A DNA stretch of 30,482 bases. Source: a virus. The stretch is taken from positions 1 to 30,482 of IMG/VR virus record IMGVR_UViG_3300031234_000028. The stretch is one strand, 5' to 3'. The notes beneath the pieces were generated by a model, which was given only the letters and a program-made list of their open reading frames with translations, searched no databases and was not told the DNA's origin. Both the position numbers and the translations under genes were made by a program. This document shows, one piece after another, positions 6,645 through 14,433 of the stretch. Every line of letters begins with the position of its first letter. Within the stretch, counting starts at the first letter, position 1.

Positions 6645-7082
6645 ATGCCGATGCCGATACCAGGGATGGGCGGAGGCGCGCCGCCTCCAGGGATGCCCCC
6701 GCCGGGTATGGGTGGCGGTGGAGCGCCCCCCGGATCGCCGCCGATCGGCACGGGACCGGCCACGGCCCCAGGACCCCAGGCAGGCTCCGCCGCCCAGGGC
6801 ATGTCGCAAGTCAAGCTCGCCGTCGAGATGCTTCAGAAGTCGCTCGTCGGCATTCCCATGGGCTCACCACTCCACAACGACGTGATGAAGGCGATCTCCT
6901 CGCTGTCCAAGAACATCGCGCAGGGCGCCGACGATCAGTCCGCCATGATGCAGCAATTGACCCAACTCGCCCGCAGCGCGCAGCAGGACCCCGCGCGCCA
7001 GGCGCAGATGCGGGCCATGTCCCCCGGCGGCGCCCCTCCAGGCGGCGCTCCACCCCCCTCACCCGCCCCGATGGCGGCATAG
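6645..7082 (+). CDS. Pro/Gly/Met-rich protein with a helical core
   Basis: A 145-residue protein. Residues 1-50 are low complexity (MPMPIPGMGGGAPPPGMPPP and similar), and the last 25 return to Pro/Gly/Ala (SPGGAPPGGAPPPSPAP). Between them, residues 52-118 form two or three amphipathic helices (SQVKLAVEMLQKSLVGI, then NDVMKAISSLSKNIAQ, then a Gln-rich helix). The flexible ends and short helical core suggest an oligomerising head-assembly factor. Position before the scaffold supports a head role, but I do not recognise the family. AGGAG (6626-6630) is rather far (14 bases) from ATG 6645. Both ends are disordered-looking, and the internal ATG at 6651 is an alternative start. Confidence 0.65.
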   Translation: MPMPIPGMGGGAPPPGMPPPGMGGGGAPPGSPPIGTGPATAPGPQAGSAAQGMSQVKLAVEMLQKSLVGIPMGSPLHNDVMKAISSLSKNIAQGADDQSAMMQQLTQLARSAQQDPARQAQMRAMSPGGAPPGGAPPPSPAPMAA

Positions 7083-7092
7083 GAGAACGATC

Positions 7093-7278
7093 ATGTCCAC
7101 CGGCAAGTTTCCCCGCGCCTACGTCCGCGACGTGCCCGCCGAAGGGTCCGATCCGATGATGATTTACGTCCCCTTCGACAACACGCCCTACGGCTCGCCC
7201 AAGTCGGCCATGCCCAAGGACTTGAAGCGCCCGGGTTCGCTTGAGCACGTCGGCGGCACGGCGGGGAAGAAAGGCTGA
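7093..7278 (+). CDS. Small hypothetical head-cluster protein (61 residues)
   Basis: It starts at ATG 7093 after AGGAG (7081-7085) and ends three bases before the scaffold gene. The product begins MSTGKFPRAYVRDVPAEGSD and has a short hydrophobic strand (MMIYVPFDN), then a basic Gly-rich end (GGTAGKKG). Family not recognised. The good ribosome site and tight packing between two head genes argue that it is real. A minor head or assembly component is possible. Confidence 0.6.
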   Translation: MSTGKFPRAYVRDVPAEGSDPMMIYVPFDNTPYGSPKSAMPKDLKRPGSLEHVGGTAGKKG

Positions 7279-7281
7279 TCC

Positions 7282-7863
7282 ATGGCCGAAGCCACCCCCT
7301 CCCAACTGCGCGCCGAAAAACTGGTGGCCGACCTGCTGGCCGACGCCAATGTGAGCGCCACCGTCCGCGCCAAGGCGAAGGCGCTTTTCCCGGACGCCGG
7401 CTTCTCGTTCCCGGAAGACCGAATCGATCCGCTGCTTTCGCCCCTGGTCGCCGAGAACGCGGCCCTCAAGGCGCGGCTGGACAAGTGGGAGGAAGATCGC
7501 GCCGCCGAGAAGGCCACCGCCGAGGAAAACGCCGCCAGGACCACCTTCGAGCAGCGCGTGGCCGAGGCCAAGCAAAAATATTCCCTCAACGCCGAGGGGG
7601 TCGAGGCGGTGCTGGAGCGCATGAAGGCGACCGGCAACTATACCGACGTGGACGCCACCGCCGCGTGGTTCGTCCAGGCCAATCCGCCGGCCAAGGCCCC
7701 GCGCTCCACCTACGGCGCCAGCCGGATCAACATCTTCGAGGGCGGGGGCGAGGATGAATATAAGGAACTGATGCGCGATCCCGACGCGTTCCTCGACGCC
7801 CAACTCAACAAGTTCGCCGCCGATCCGGCCGCCTACGAGGCGGAGACGTTCGGAATCCAATGA
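7282..7863 (+). CDS. Capsid scaffold protein (putative)
   Basis: A 193-residue, highly charged protein directly before the major capsid gene, the usual scaffold position. Residues 55-105 are rich in Ala/Glu/Lys/Arg with heptad-like spacing (AENAALKARLDKWEEDRAAE and onward), fitting a coiled coil. A helical segment follows (KYSLNAEGVEAVLERMKATG). The C-terminal region (EDEYKELMRDPDAFLDAQLN) is acidic and helical; in scaffolds the C terminus commonly binds the capsid protein. The sequence of scaffolds is poorly conserved, so the call rests on composition, size and synteny. The HslV-like peptidase upstream could in principle remove it, but nothing in the sequence shows this. Confidence 0.7.
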   Translation: MAEATPSQLRAEKLVADLLADANVSATVRAKAKALFPDAGFSFPEDRIDPLLSPLVAENAALKARLDKWEEDRAAEKATAEENAARTTFEQRVAEAKQKYSLNAEGVEAVLERMKATGNYTDVDATAAWFVQANPPAKAPRSTYGASRINIFEGGGEDEYKELMRDPDAFLDAQLNKFAADPAAYEAETFGIQ

Positions 7864-7894
7864 TGGCGTCAGTTTTTAGCGAAGGATTTGCCTG

Positions 7895-8965
7895 ATGGCG
7901 TTCCCCAATACTCCGGTCCCCGGCCTCACCGGAAGCGGGATCGTCCCCGGTGGAGTTCTTGGTTCTCAATTGGCCGCGCTGACTCGGCGCGCGGTAATTC
8001 CGTCGGTCTACACGCAGATTTACCAAAGCCATGTCGCGTTGAGCATGTTCATGGCCAACGCCAAGCCGGCTCGCGGCGGTATCAGCAGCATCACCATTCC
8101 GATCCAGGGCGCCAGCTTCGTCTCGTTCGGCTGGGGCTCGTTTTCCGGCGACTTCGCCCTGCCGGAAGACCAGGCCGCCATCCAGGACGCCCGCTACGAC
8201 CTGAAGCTGGGCATGGTCCCGATCGGCTTCTTCGGCATGGAAGCGATCGTCCAGTCGTCCGAAGTGATCATCCCCAAACTCCGCGCCCAGATGAGCGATG
8301 CCGCGGTGGTCATGAAGCAAGCCTACGCCCAGGCCCTCTACTCCAACAACTACGGCCAGAACCTGGTCTGGGACAGCCTGTCGATGGCCTACGACGACGG
8401 GACCAATGTCCCGTCCTACGGCGGTATCGCGCGGGCCGGAAACCAGTACTGGGCCGGCCAGTTGATCACCAACATGCCCGTAGCCGCGACCTCGCGGGTG
8501 GGCATGATGCAGCTCCTGGCGCGGGTGCAGGCCGGCGCCGGCGGCGAGGCTCCGGACTTCGCGGTCATGAACCCGGCCAACTGGGCGGTTCTGGCCGGCG
8601 ACTACATGAACCTGGAGATGTTCACGACCAAGCCGAAGTCGATCTACGAGAAGGATGATGTGGTCAACGCCGGGTTCCGTGGCATCTCCATCATGGACAC
8701 GCCGATCTTCCCCGACCCCTTCTGCCCGCTCGGCTCCATGTTCATCGTCAACTCACGCTACACCGGACTCTATATGTCGGAGTACGCGCCAATGACCTTC
8801 AGCGGGTTCGAAAGCCAGATTCCCCTGGGCCAGATTTCGGAAATCGGCGTCCTGATTTCGTGCTCCGATCTGGTCTGCGCCAAGCCCTCCAGCGGCGCGC
8901 AGGTTCAGGGCATCACGGGTGTCGCCTGGCCCAACACCCCCACCAGTCAACCGGCCGTCATCTAG
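7895..8965 (+). CDS. Major capsid protein
   Basis: A 356-residue protein after the scaffold gene. Its features suit an HK97-like shell protein of podovirus type: an N-terminal arm (VLGSQLAALTRRAVIPSVYT), an extended strand region rich in Gly/Ser/Phe (GASFVSFGWGSFSGDFALPE, 75-94), a long spine helix (IIPKLRAQMSDAAVVMKQAY, 124-143), then alternating strands in the A and P domains (PDFAVMNPANWAVLAGD). The family could not be named from sequence alone. The ribosome site is GAAGGA (7879-7884). It is followed after 13 bases by the repeat-bearing protein, and both end at the terminator at 9798-9828, so they are likely to be expressed at high level together. Confidence 0.85.
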   Translation: MAFPNTPVPGLTGSGIVPGGVLGSQLAALTRRAVIPSVYTQIYQSHVALSMFMANAKPARGGISSITIPIQGASFVSFGWGSFSGDFALPEDQAAIQDARYDLKLGMVPIGFFGMEAIVQSSEVIIPKLRAQMSDAAVVMKQAYAQALYSNNYGQNLVWDSLSMAYDDGTNVPSYGGIARAGNQYWAGQLITNMPVAATSRVGMMQLLARVQAGAGGEAPDFAVMNPANWAVLAGDYMNLEMFTTKPKSIYEKDDVVNAGFRGISIMDTPIFPDPFCPLGSMFIVNSRYTGLYMSEYAPMTFSGFESQIPLGQISEIGVLISCSDLVCAKPSSGAQVQGITGVAWPNTPTSQPAVI

Positions 8966-8978
8966 GAGAAACTGACCA

Positions 8979-9770
8979 ATGCCTATCCAGTATGGCGGTC
9001 CCGGCGTCACTCCATCGCTCGGCGCCCTCGTCACCACGGCGATCGAACTTCAAGGCGCGCAAGCGTACGCCATCCCCGCCGGGCGGTGGAATGTCAATCT
9101 TGGGACCAAGACGGTCTTCCAGGAGTTCAACCCCATCACCCTGGGCTACCAGAATATCGAGGTTGGCTCCACCAGCACGCTCGGCGGAACGGTGTTCTCC
9201 GATGGAGTCAATTATCGGCTGTTCAACCCGACCGGCACCGGAACCGGATCGACCATCTCCGCCGCTGGGTCCGGCTATCTGACGCCGCCCGTGGTAACCG
9301 CCTCGTCCGGCGGATCGGTGTGGCGGGCCATCGTCGGCGGCGCGGTCAGTTCGACCATCTCCATCACCAATGGCGGGACCAACTACACCTATCCGCCGCT
9401 GGTGCTGATCTCCCCGCCTCCCGGCGGCGGCATTCCGGCCACCGCCTACGCCACCCTGACGGCCGGCGTAGTCTCCGCCGTGACCCTGGTCGCGGCCGGA
9501 GCCGGCTACGCTTTCCCGCCGACTATCTCGTTCGTCAACGATCCGCGCGAGGGGCTCAACGGTGTGGCCCAGGGCTACAACGCGGCGGCGACCTGCACCT
9601 TGACCGGCTCTGGAACCGTCACCGGCCTGACGCTGATCGATCCGGGCGCGGCTGTTGCCTCCGCCGCTCCGACCCTGGCCTTCACCTCCGCCTCCGGTTC
9701 GGGTGCGGCGGCGACCGTGACGGGTTGGGTCGCGGCGGCCCTGGATGCGATCACCATACTTCCGACCTGA
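8979..9770 (+). CDS. Capsid-associated protein with GSGY-type beta repeats (putative decoration protein)
   Basis: A 263-residue protein with ribosome site AGGAGAAA (about 8964-8971). Residues 1-85 form a distinct N-terminal domain (IELQGAQAYAIPAGRWNVNL). From about residue 86 to the end lie roughly four imperfect repeats: an AAGSGYLTPPVV edge, GGAVSSTISITNGGTNYTYP, GVVSAVTLVAAGAGYAFPP, then GTVTGLTLIDPGA. These are the same repeats found in the tail hub protein (10641-13433) and two fibre-cluster proteins. Position after the capsid gene suggests a head decoration or cement protein displaying a repeat domain outward. The family is not recognised by name. Repeat recognition is secure; the role is inferred. 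Confidence 0.65.
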   Translation: MPIQYGGPGVTPSLGALVTTAIELQGAQAYAIPAGRWNVNLGTKTVFQEFNPITLGYQNIEVGSTSTLGGTVFSDGVNYRLFNPTGTGTGSTISAAGSGYLTPPVVTASSGGSVWRAIVGGAVSSTISITNGGTNYTYPPLVLISPPPGGGIPATAYATLTAGVVSAVTLVAAGAGYAFPPTISFVNDPREGLNGVAQGYNAAATCTLTGSGTVTGLTLIDPGAAVASAAPTLAFTSASGSGAAATVTGWVAAALDAITILPT

Positions 9771-9797
9771 TCGCCGGAGCCATATGATGATACAGTC

Positions 9798-9828
9798 GGG
9801 CGGCGGTCTCATTGGCCGCCGCCCTTTT
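9798..9828 (+). terminator. Strong intrinsic terminator after the head operon
   Basis: A perfect nine-base stem, GGGCGGCGG (9798-9806) with CCGCCGCCC (9816-9824), closes a nine-base loop and is followed by TTTT (9825-9828). It ends the scaffold/capsid/decoration transcript and would reduce readthrough into the tail genes, consistent with the greater need for capsid protein. Confidence 0.85.
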
Positions 9829-9840
9829 CGTTGGTGACCC

Positions 9841-10641
9841 ATGGCCCTGAGCGACTATCTGAACACGACATCGGCGCTTCTAAGGGACCAGAACTTCGCC
9901 TTCATCAGCAAGACGCAGCTCACCGGATGGATCAACACGAGCCGTGTCACCGTCGCCAAGCGCACCGGCTGCATTCGCCGCTTCGTGACCGGACAGTCGG
10001 CCTGGGGGGCCACGGCGCAACCTGGCTCGATGATCCCCGGCGCCATCCAACCCGGCGCCCTGCCGGCCGCGCAGCCCAGCATCACCGGATCGGCGGTGGG
10101 CGGTCTTCAGACCATCCCCGGCGTCGAGCGCTACCCCTATGAGGGCTTCTTCAACCCGTATATGCAACAGCAGTACGACGGCATTCGCGGGATCGTCGAT
10201 GTCATCACCCTGTCGGTCAACTGGGGTGGCGGCGGGGCTTTCAAGCCGGCTCTGGACTGGTTGCCATGGGAGGACATGCAGGCCTACTGCCGTTCGGTCT
10301 CGACTCAGATGTTCAACGACCCTGCCGTCTGGAGCGTCTATAACGACGGCGAGGATGGCGAGGTGTGGATGTGGCCGCCCCCCTCGCAAATCGGCGTCAT
10401 CGAGGCGGACACAACCTGTCTGCCTGCGCCGCTGAACACCGACGACGACTTCGACGCCATTCCCAAGAGTTTTCGCGACGCCATCAAGTTCGGGGCCGCC
10501 TCCCTGGCCTTCCTGGGCTCGCAGCGCTACGCCCAGGCGGAGGTCATGGATAGCCTGTTCATGAAGGCTCTTGGCGTCGATCGAGTAGCCGTGGATCGGG
10601 GAAAGACGCAGCGGTACTACCCGCAAACCAGGTTTGGCTGA
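9841..10641 (+). CDS. Head-tail adaptor (portal-closing) protein, putative
   Basis: A 266-residue protein following the head terminator. The N terminus (MALSDYLNTTSALLRDQNFA, then a helix with a Trp) and the C-terminal helical segment (PKSFRDAIKFGAASLAFLGS, about 215-234) fit the helical adaptor proteins that podoviruses place under the portal. A middle segment rich in Trp and acidic residues (DGEDGEVWMWPPPSQIG) may be the outward sheet. A 60-residue Gly/Pro/Ala insertion (about 50-90) is less typical. It is coupled to the hub protein by TGATG. The ribosome site is poor. The assignment rests on position and pattern; a tail-tube A-type protein is the alternative. Confidence 0.6.
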   Translation: MALSDYLNTTSALLRDQNFAFISKTQLTGWINTSRVTVAKRTGCIRRFVTGQSAWGATAQPGSMIPGAIQPGALPAAQPSITGSAVGGLQTIPGVERYPYEGFFNPYMQQQYDGIRGIVDVITLSVNWGGGGAFKPALDWLPWEDMQAYCRSVSTQMFNDPAVWSVYNDGEDGEVWMWPPPSQIGVIEADTTCLPAPLNTDDDFDAIPKSFRDAIKFGAASLAFLGSQRYAQAEVMDSLFMKALGVDRVAVDRGKTQRYYPQTRFG

Positions 10642-13433
10642 TGGCCAACGTCGTTGACCAAGCCTCGCGCGGGATGGGCCTGCCGAACCATTGGAAGTTC
10701 TTCTCGCCCTACCCCTTCAGCGGGATCAACCTTCAGTCCTCGCCGGTCGCGGTCAACGATCAGGAGTTTCTGTGGGTCGAGAACTTCCTGAAGTTGGGCG
10801 ATGGCTATCTGAGGACCGCTTGGGGACCAGGCGCGGCCTTTTACACCGCCCCAACCGGCAAGACGATCATCAGCTTCAATTGGTACGTCATCGGCGAGAG
10901 CGACTATGTGGCGGTGTTCCTGAGCGACGGATCGGCCGTCCAAGTGGCGTGGCCCGGCGGCGCCCAGACCGTCATCGGGCCGGCCGCGACGTTCTATAAC
11001 GCCACCTCCGGTTTCATCCCAGCGGTCAGCCAATATGGCGCGCTATACATCCTGATTTCCAACCGCAATTCGGTCAACGACTACTGGGCCTGGGATGGCG
11101 CGCTACTTTATGGCGCGGGCACGGCGGCGCCCAACGGCGTGGTTCTGCTGTCGAGTGGCCTGAAATATGACACTCTGCCCACGGTAACCGCCTTCGGCGG
11201 CCTGGGGTCGGGCATGGTGGTCGTTCCGTCGATCAATGCCGGTGGCGTGGTCTATCTCAACATCACTAACCCCGGCCACGGCTACGGCGTCGGCGATGTT
11301 GTGCAACTGGCCTTCAGTGGCGGCGGGAGCGACACCTCGGCTATCCTGACGGCGAACCTGAACACCGGCGGCGTGGCCGGTGTCAATATCACCGGCGGCG
11401 GAACTGGATATACCTCGGCCACGGCGGCCTTCAGCGGCGGCGGCGGCACGGGCGCGGCCGGAACCGTCATTATCGGTTCCGGCGTCGCCACGCTCAACCT
11501 GACGGCTGGCGGGTCAGGTTACGGCAGTGGCGCCGGGGTCAGTTTTACCGGCGGCGGTGGGTCAGGGGCCACGGCGACCGCCACGGTCACCGGCGGGGTC
11601 GTCACGGCGCTTACGATCACCAGCCCAGGGTCTGGCTACACCTCGGCGCCCACGGTGGCCATTATCGGGGCGGGGACCGGAGCCACAGCCACGGCGACGG
11701 TCCAGAACGACATCATCATCGGCGTGACCATGACCAACCCCGGCACGGGTTACACGACCGCGCCCACGGTGACCTTCAGCGGTACGGGAACCGGCGCGAC
11801 CGGCGTGGCGGTGCTCGACCCCACCAGCGTGGAGGGCGTGACCGTGGTCAATCCGGGGTCCGGGTTCGTCTACGCGCCGGCCATCGCTTTCGTCGGTGGA
11901 GGCGGGACCGGGGCGACCGGGACCGTGGAACTGGTCGGGACCTCTATCGCCAAGGTCAATGTGATCTCTGGGGGACAGAACTATCAGAAGGTCCCCACGG
12001 TGATCTTCACCGGCGGCGGAGCGGGGACCGGCGCGGCGGCTACGGCGATCCTGGGCGGCGGGGAGGTGATCGCCATCAACCTGACCGATGGAGGGTCCGG
12101 CTATACGACCAACGTCGAAGTCATCATCCAGCCGGCGAATTTCAACACCACCAGCCAGGATACCGGGACCGGGGCCGGGGCCATCGCCATCTTTCAACCC
12201 ACCTCTATCGCCGGGGTGCAGATGATGAGCTATGGGCTCAACTACACGACCGCCCCAGCCATCGAGGTCCAGTCGGGGGCCAACAGCTCGGCCTACGCCA
12301 CCGTCCAACTCATGCCGTTCGGTGTGTCGGGATCGTCCATCGAGACGTTTCAGTCTCGGGTGTGGATCTGCGATCCGGCCCCCGGCCAGTTTTCGCCACT
12401 GCCCACCGGCGGCAACTTCGCGGTTAGCGCGCCCGGCTCGATCACCGACTTCGCGACTTCCGACGGCGGCCTGCTGTTCACCAACTCCGACTCGTTCCTC
12501 AAGAAGCGCTATGTCGCCATCCACCAGTCTAACGGCTACCTCTACTTCTTCGGGGACCATTCCTGTTCGGTGGTCTCCAACGTCCAGACTAGCGGCAACC
12601 CGGCGACCACGACATTCGCCTATCAGAACGTCGATCCCCAGGTTGGCCTGTCCTGGCGAGACAGCTTGATCGACTTCGGCCGGTCAACCCTATTCGCCAA
12701 CGAGACGGGGCTCTATGGTCTCTACGGCGGTGCGGTGTCGCGCATCTCCTCCAAGCTGGCGACGCTGTTCGACGATGCGGTGTTCCCGCCCACCGGCGGC
12801 GCCCTGGTCCCCACCTCGGCCATCGCCACGCTGTTCGACATCAAGCATGTGATGATGCTGATGACGGTGACTGACCCTGATACCGAAGCGGCGCGGAACG
12901 TCATGGTCACATGGAACGAGCGGGAGTGGGTGGTCACCTCGCAGGGGCTCGCTCTGACCTTCATCGGATCGCGCACTTTCAACTCGACCTATTACGCCTA
13001 CGGGACCGATGGGGCCTCTCTCTACCCGCTGTTCGCCCAGTCGTCCAACACCCTGACCAAGCGGCTGGATACCAAGCTATACGGCAACGACAAGCCGTTC
13101 ATGACCAAGGAGATGGATGCGCTCTATCTGGTGGCGTCGGACCTGTCGGCCGGGGCGGTCGGCATCGCCATGGACGTGACCGCCGTCTCGTCCGGCCAGG
13201 CGCTTCAGAACCCGTTCGATACGACCACCCAGAACGCGACCTACGCCGACCCCTTCCTTCAGCCGATCGATTTCGCCTCCCCCTCGCCCTACTGGGCCAC
13301 CTGGGGAAGCGGGACTGGCGGCGGGTCCGTTCCGTTCACCAGCATGGGGCTCCGGTTCACGACCACCAGTCCGGATTTTGCTTTGGGCCATCTCATGATA
13401 GCTTACCATGATAGTTCCGCCATCGCGGGCTAA
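10641..13433 (+). CDS. Tail hub / DNA-stabilising propeller protein with a ten-repeat insertion
   Basis: A 930-residue protein. The N-terminal 165 residues (FLWVENFLKLGDGYLRTAWG, GDYVAVFLSDGSAVQVAWPG-like strands, YGALYILISNRNSVNDYWAW) look like propeller blades of podovirus tail hub proteins (P22 gp10 or T7 tubular B-like, judged by pattern). Residues 169-560 are ten imperfect GSGY-type beta repeats. The blade pattern resumes from about 566 (IETFQSRVWICDPAPGQFSP, NGYLYFFGDHSCSVVSNVQT, DETGLYGLYGGAV-like) to about 880. The repeats therefore appear inserted between blades rather than appended, so they probably project from the hub. The protein would close the portal channel and anchor fibres. 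The hub assignment is inferred; repeats are seen directly. Confidence 0.7.
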   Translation: MANVVDQASRGMGLPNHWKFFSPYPFSGINLQSSPVAVNDQEFLWVENFLKLGDGYLRTAWGPGAAFYTAPTGKTIISFNWYVIGESDYVAVFLSDGSAVQVAWPGGAQTVIGPAATFYNATSGFIPAVSQYGALYILISNRNSVNDYWAWDGALLYGAGTAAPNGVVLLSSGLKYDTLPTVTAFGGLGSGMVVVPSINAGGVVYLNITNPGHGYGVGDVVQLAFSGGGSDTSAILTANLNTGGVAGVNITGGGTGYTSATAAFSGGGGTGAAGTVIIGSGVATLNLTAGGSGYGSGAGVSFTGGGGSGATATATVTGGVVTALTITSPGSGYTSAPTVAIIGAGTGATATATVQNDIIIGVTMTNPGTGYTTAPTVTFSGTGTGATGVAVLDPTSVEGVTVVNPGSGFVYAPAIAFVGGGGTGATGTVELVGTSIAKVNVISGGQNYQKVPTVIFTGGGAGTGAAATAILGGGEVIAINLTDGGSGYTTNVEVIIQPANFNTTSQDTGTGAGAIAIFQPTSIAGVQMMSYGLNYTTAPAIEVQSGANSSAYATVQLMPFGVSGSSIETFQSRVWICDPAPGQFSPLPTGGNFAVSAPGSITDFATSDGGLLFTNSDSFLKKRYVAIHQSNGYLYFFGDHSCSVVSNVQTSGNPATTTFAYQNVDPQVGLSWRDSLIDFGRSTLFANETGLYGLYGGAVSRISSKLATLFDDAVFPPTGGALVPTSAIATLFDIKHVMMLMTVTDPDTEAARNVMVTWNEREWVVTSQGLALTFIGSRTFNSTYYAYGTDGASLYPLFAQSSNTLTKRLDTKLYGNDKPFMTKEMDALYLVASDLSAGAVGIAMDVTAVSSGQALQNPFDTTTQNATYADPFLQPIDFASPSPYWATWGSGTGGGSVPFTSMGLRFTTTSPDFALGHLMIAYHDSSAIAG
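11145..12320 (+). repeat. Array of ten degenerate GSGY-type protein repeats
   Basis: Within the tail hub gene (residues 169-560) a unit of 36-40 residues recurs about ten times. Each reads roughly NPGSGYTSAPTVTF, GGGGTGATATATV, then GVVTALTIT. The Gly-x-Gly-Tyr turn and the Gly-rich loop are the most constant parts. The DNA copies are well diverged, so the array is old or under selection to differ. Alternating strands and Gly turns suggest a beta-solenoid or beta-prism. Confidence 0.85.
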
Positions 13434-13443
13434 GGAGAGAGAC

Positions 13444-13653
13444 ATGGCCATCAAGTTTTCGCGCCTCGTCAAGGGCGAGGTTCGGGCAGAGACGCCGAAC
13501 GGAACCGAGCATACGCCATTTGGCGGCTGGAACGGACTCCAGAACGGCGCCAACCGATCGGACAACAAGGCCGAATTGGACGGTTTCGGGTGCGGCGCCG
13601 ACGGCGGGCGCGGCGTCGATCGCAAGATGAGGCGCGGCGGCTGGGGTTGGTAA
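13444..13653 (+). CDS. Small Gly-rich basic protein (69 residues)
   Basis: ATG 13444 is chosen because AAGGAGAG (13432-13439) stands just before it; an upstream ATG at 13408 would overlap the hub gene and lacks a site. The product MAIKFSRLVKGEVRAETPNG continues with Asn/Gly-rich residues and ends RRGGWGW. The C-terminal tail is basic and aromatic. Not recognised. Placed between the tail hub and the internal virion proteins, it may be a minor particle component. Confidence 0.6.
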   Translation: MAIKFSRLVKGEVRAETPNGTEHTPFGGWNGLQNGANRSDNKAELDGFGCGADGGRGVDRKMRRGGWGW

Positions 13654-13989
13654 GTGCTGATCGACCTGCTTTCCCCGCCCCAAAACGCCCAGGACTGGGA
13701 GCGCTACGACCTCGCTCACCGCAAGAGCCATGAGGCGATCATTGCCGCCGCCCAGGCCAAGGGTGTGGCGCTGATCGAATATGTCCTCAGTCCGATCACC
13801 GATGCGGACCTGACCGGGTTTTTGCAGCGTAACCAGCAAATGCATCTTCAGGCCGACGCCCTGGCCGGGGTCCAGTCGATCGACCTTCAGGATGTGAATT
13901 TTTCCGATCAATCCCAGGTGGTCGAATGGGCCTACCTGCACTGGCAAGATCACTTCAACCTCGAACAGTTTTTCGGTATAGCCTCATGA
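13654..13989 (+). CDS. Hypothetical helical protein (111 residues)
   Basis: It starts with GTG 13654, directly abutting the previous stop, and ends in an ATGA overlap with the acetyltransferase gene. The sequence is mostly alpha-helical (AQDWERYDLAHRKSHEAIIA and QRNQQMHLQADALAG), ending with an aromatic segment (VVEWAYLHWQDHFNLEQFFG). No family is recognised. Helical proteins of this size often sit between hub and internal proteins in podoviruses, so an assembly role is possible but unproven. Confidence 0.6.
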   Translation: MLIDLLSPPQNAQDWERYDLAHRKSHEAIIAAAQAKGVALIEYVLSPITDADLTGFLQRNQQMHLQADALAGVQSIDLQDVNFSDQSQVVEWAYLHWQDHFNLEQFFGIAS

Positions 13990-14432
13990 CCATGGAGTTC
14001 TCTATCGAGACCTATGACGAGGTGATCGCCGATATCCGGCCGCTTCTGATCGATCATTGGCTCGAGTTGGCCGCCTATTCCGACATTCCGCTCGATCCGA
14101 ACTATGACCACTATCAGGCCCTGGACCGCGCCGGTCTCATCCGCATCTACACGGCCCGCCTGGACGGCGCGTTGATTGGCTATGTGATCATGACGGTGAT
14201 CAAGTCGCATCCGCACTACCGGGGTCAAGCGTGGGCGGTGAGCGATATCGTGCTGGTGCTCAAGGAACATCGCAATTTCGGCGTCGGAAACGGCCTGTTT
14301 GATCTGCTTGAAGACGACCTCAAGGGTTCCGTGGTTCAAATCCACACCAAGAACGCTCACCCGGAACTTCAAATCCTGCTAAAGTCGCGTGGGTACGACC
14401 CCATAGAGACCACGTTCAGCAAGAGGCTGTGA
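13986..14432 (+). CDS. GNAT-family N-acetyltransferase
   Basis: A 148-residue protein. ATG 13986 is preferred because it overlaps the previous stop as ATGA; an upstream in-frame ATG at 13926 lies inside the preceding gene. Strand 2/3 appears as IRIYTARLDGALIGYVIMTV. The acetyl-CoA-binding loop is RNFGVG (Arg96, Gly99, Gly101), matching R-x-x-G-x-G, followed by helix 3. The C-terminal strand ends HTKNAHPELQILLKSRGYDP, the usual GNAT end. It resembles phage GNATs found beside tail/internal genes, for which acetyl transfer to a virion or host protein is presumed; the substrate is unknown. Co-located with internal virion genes. Confidence 0.8.
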   Translation: MTMEFSIETYDEVIADIRPLLIDHWLELAAYSDIPLDPNYDHYQALDRAGLIRIYTARLDGALIGYVIMTVIKSHPHYRGQAWAVSDIVLVLKEHRNFGVGNGLFDLLEDDLKGSVVQIHTKNAHPELQILLKSRGYDPIETTFSKRL

Positions 14433-14433
14433 G

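Noticed and set aside
6811-7860. A 349-codon minus-strand open frame opposite the head genes
   Set aside because: It runs through three well-supported plus-strand genes, and its translation has shadow-like composition (many His, Gly, Arg).
9784-9837. A 17-codon frame between the head and tail genes
   Set aside because: It runs through the terminator stem at 9798-9828 and has no ribosome site.
11562-12560. Minus-strand open frame opposite the hub repeats
   Set aside because: Repetitive Gly-rich coding sequence produces long antisense frames automatically; no start signal was seen.
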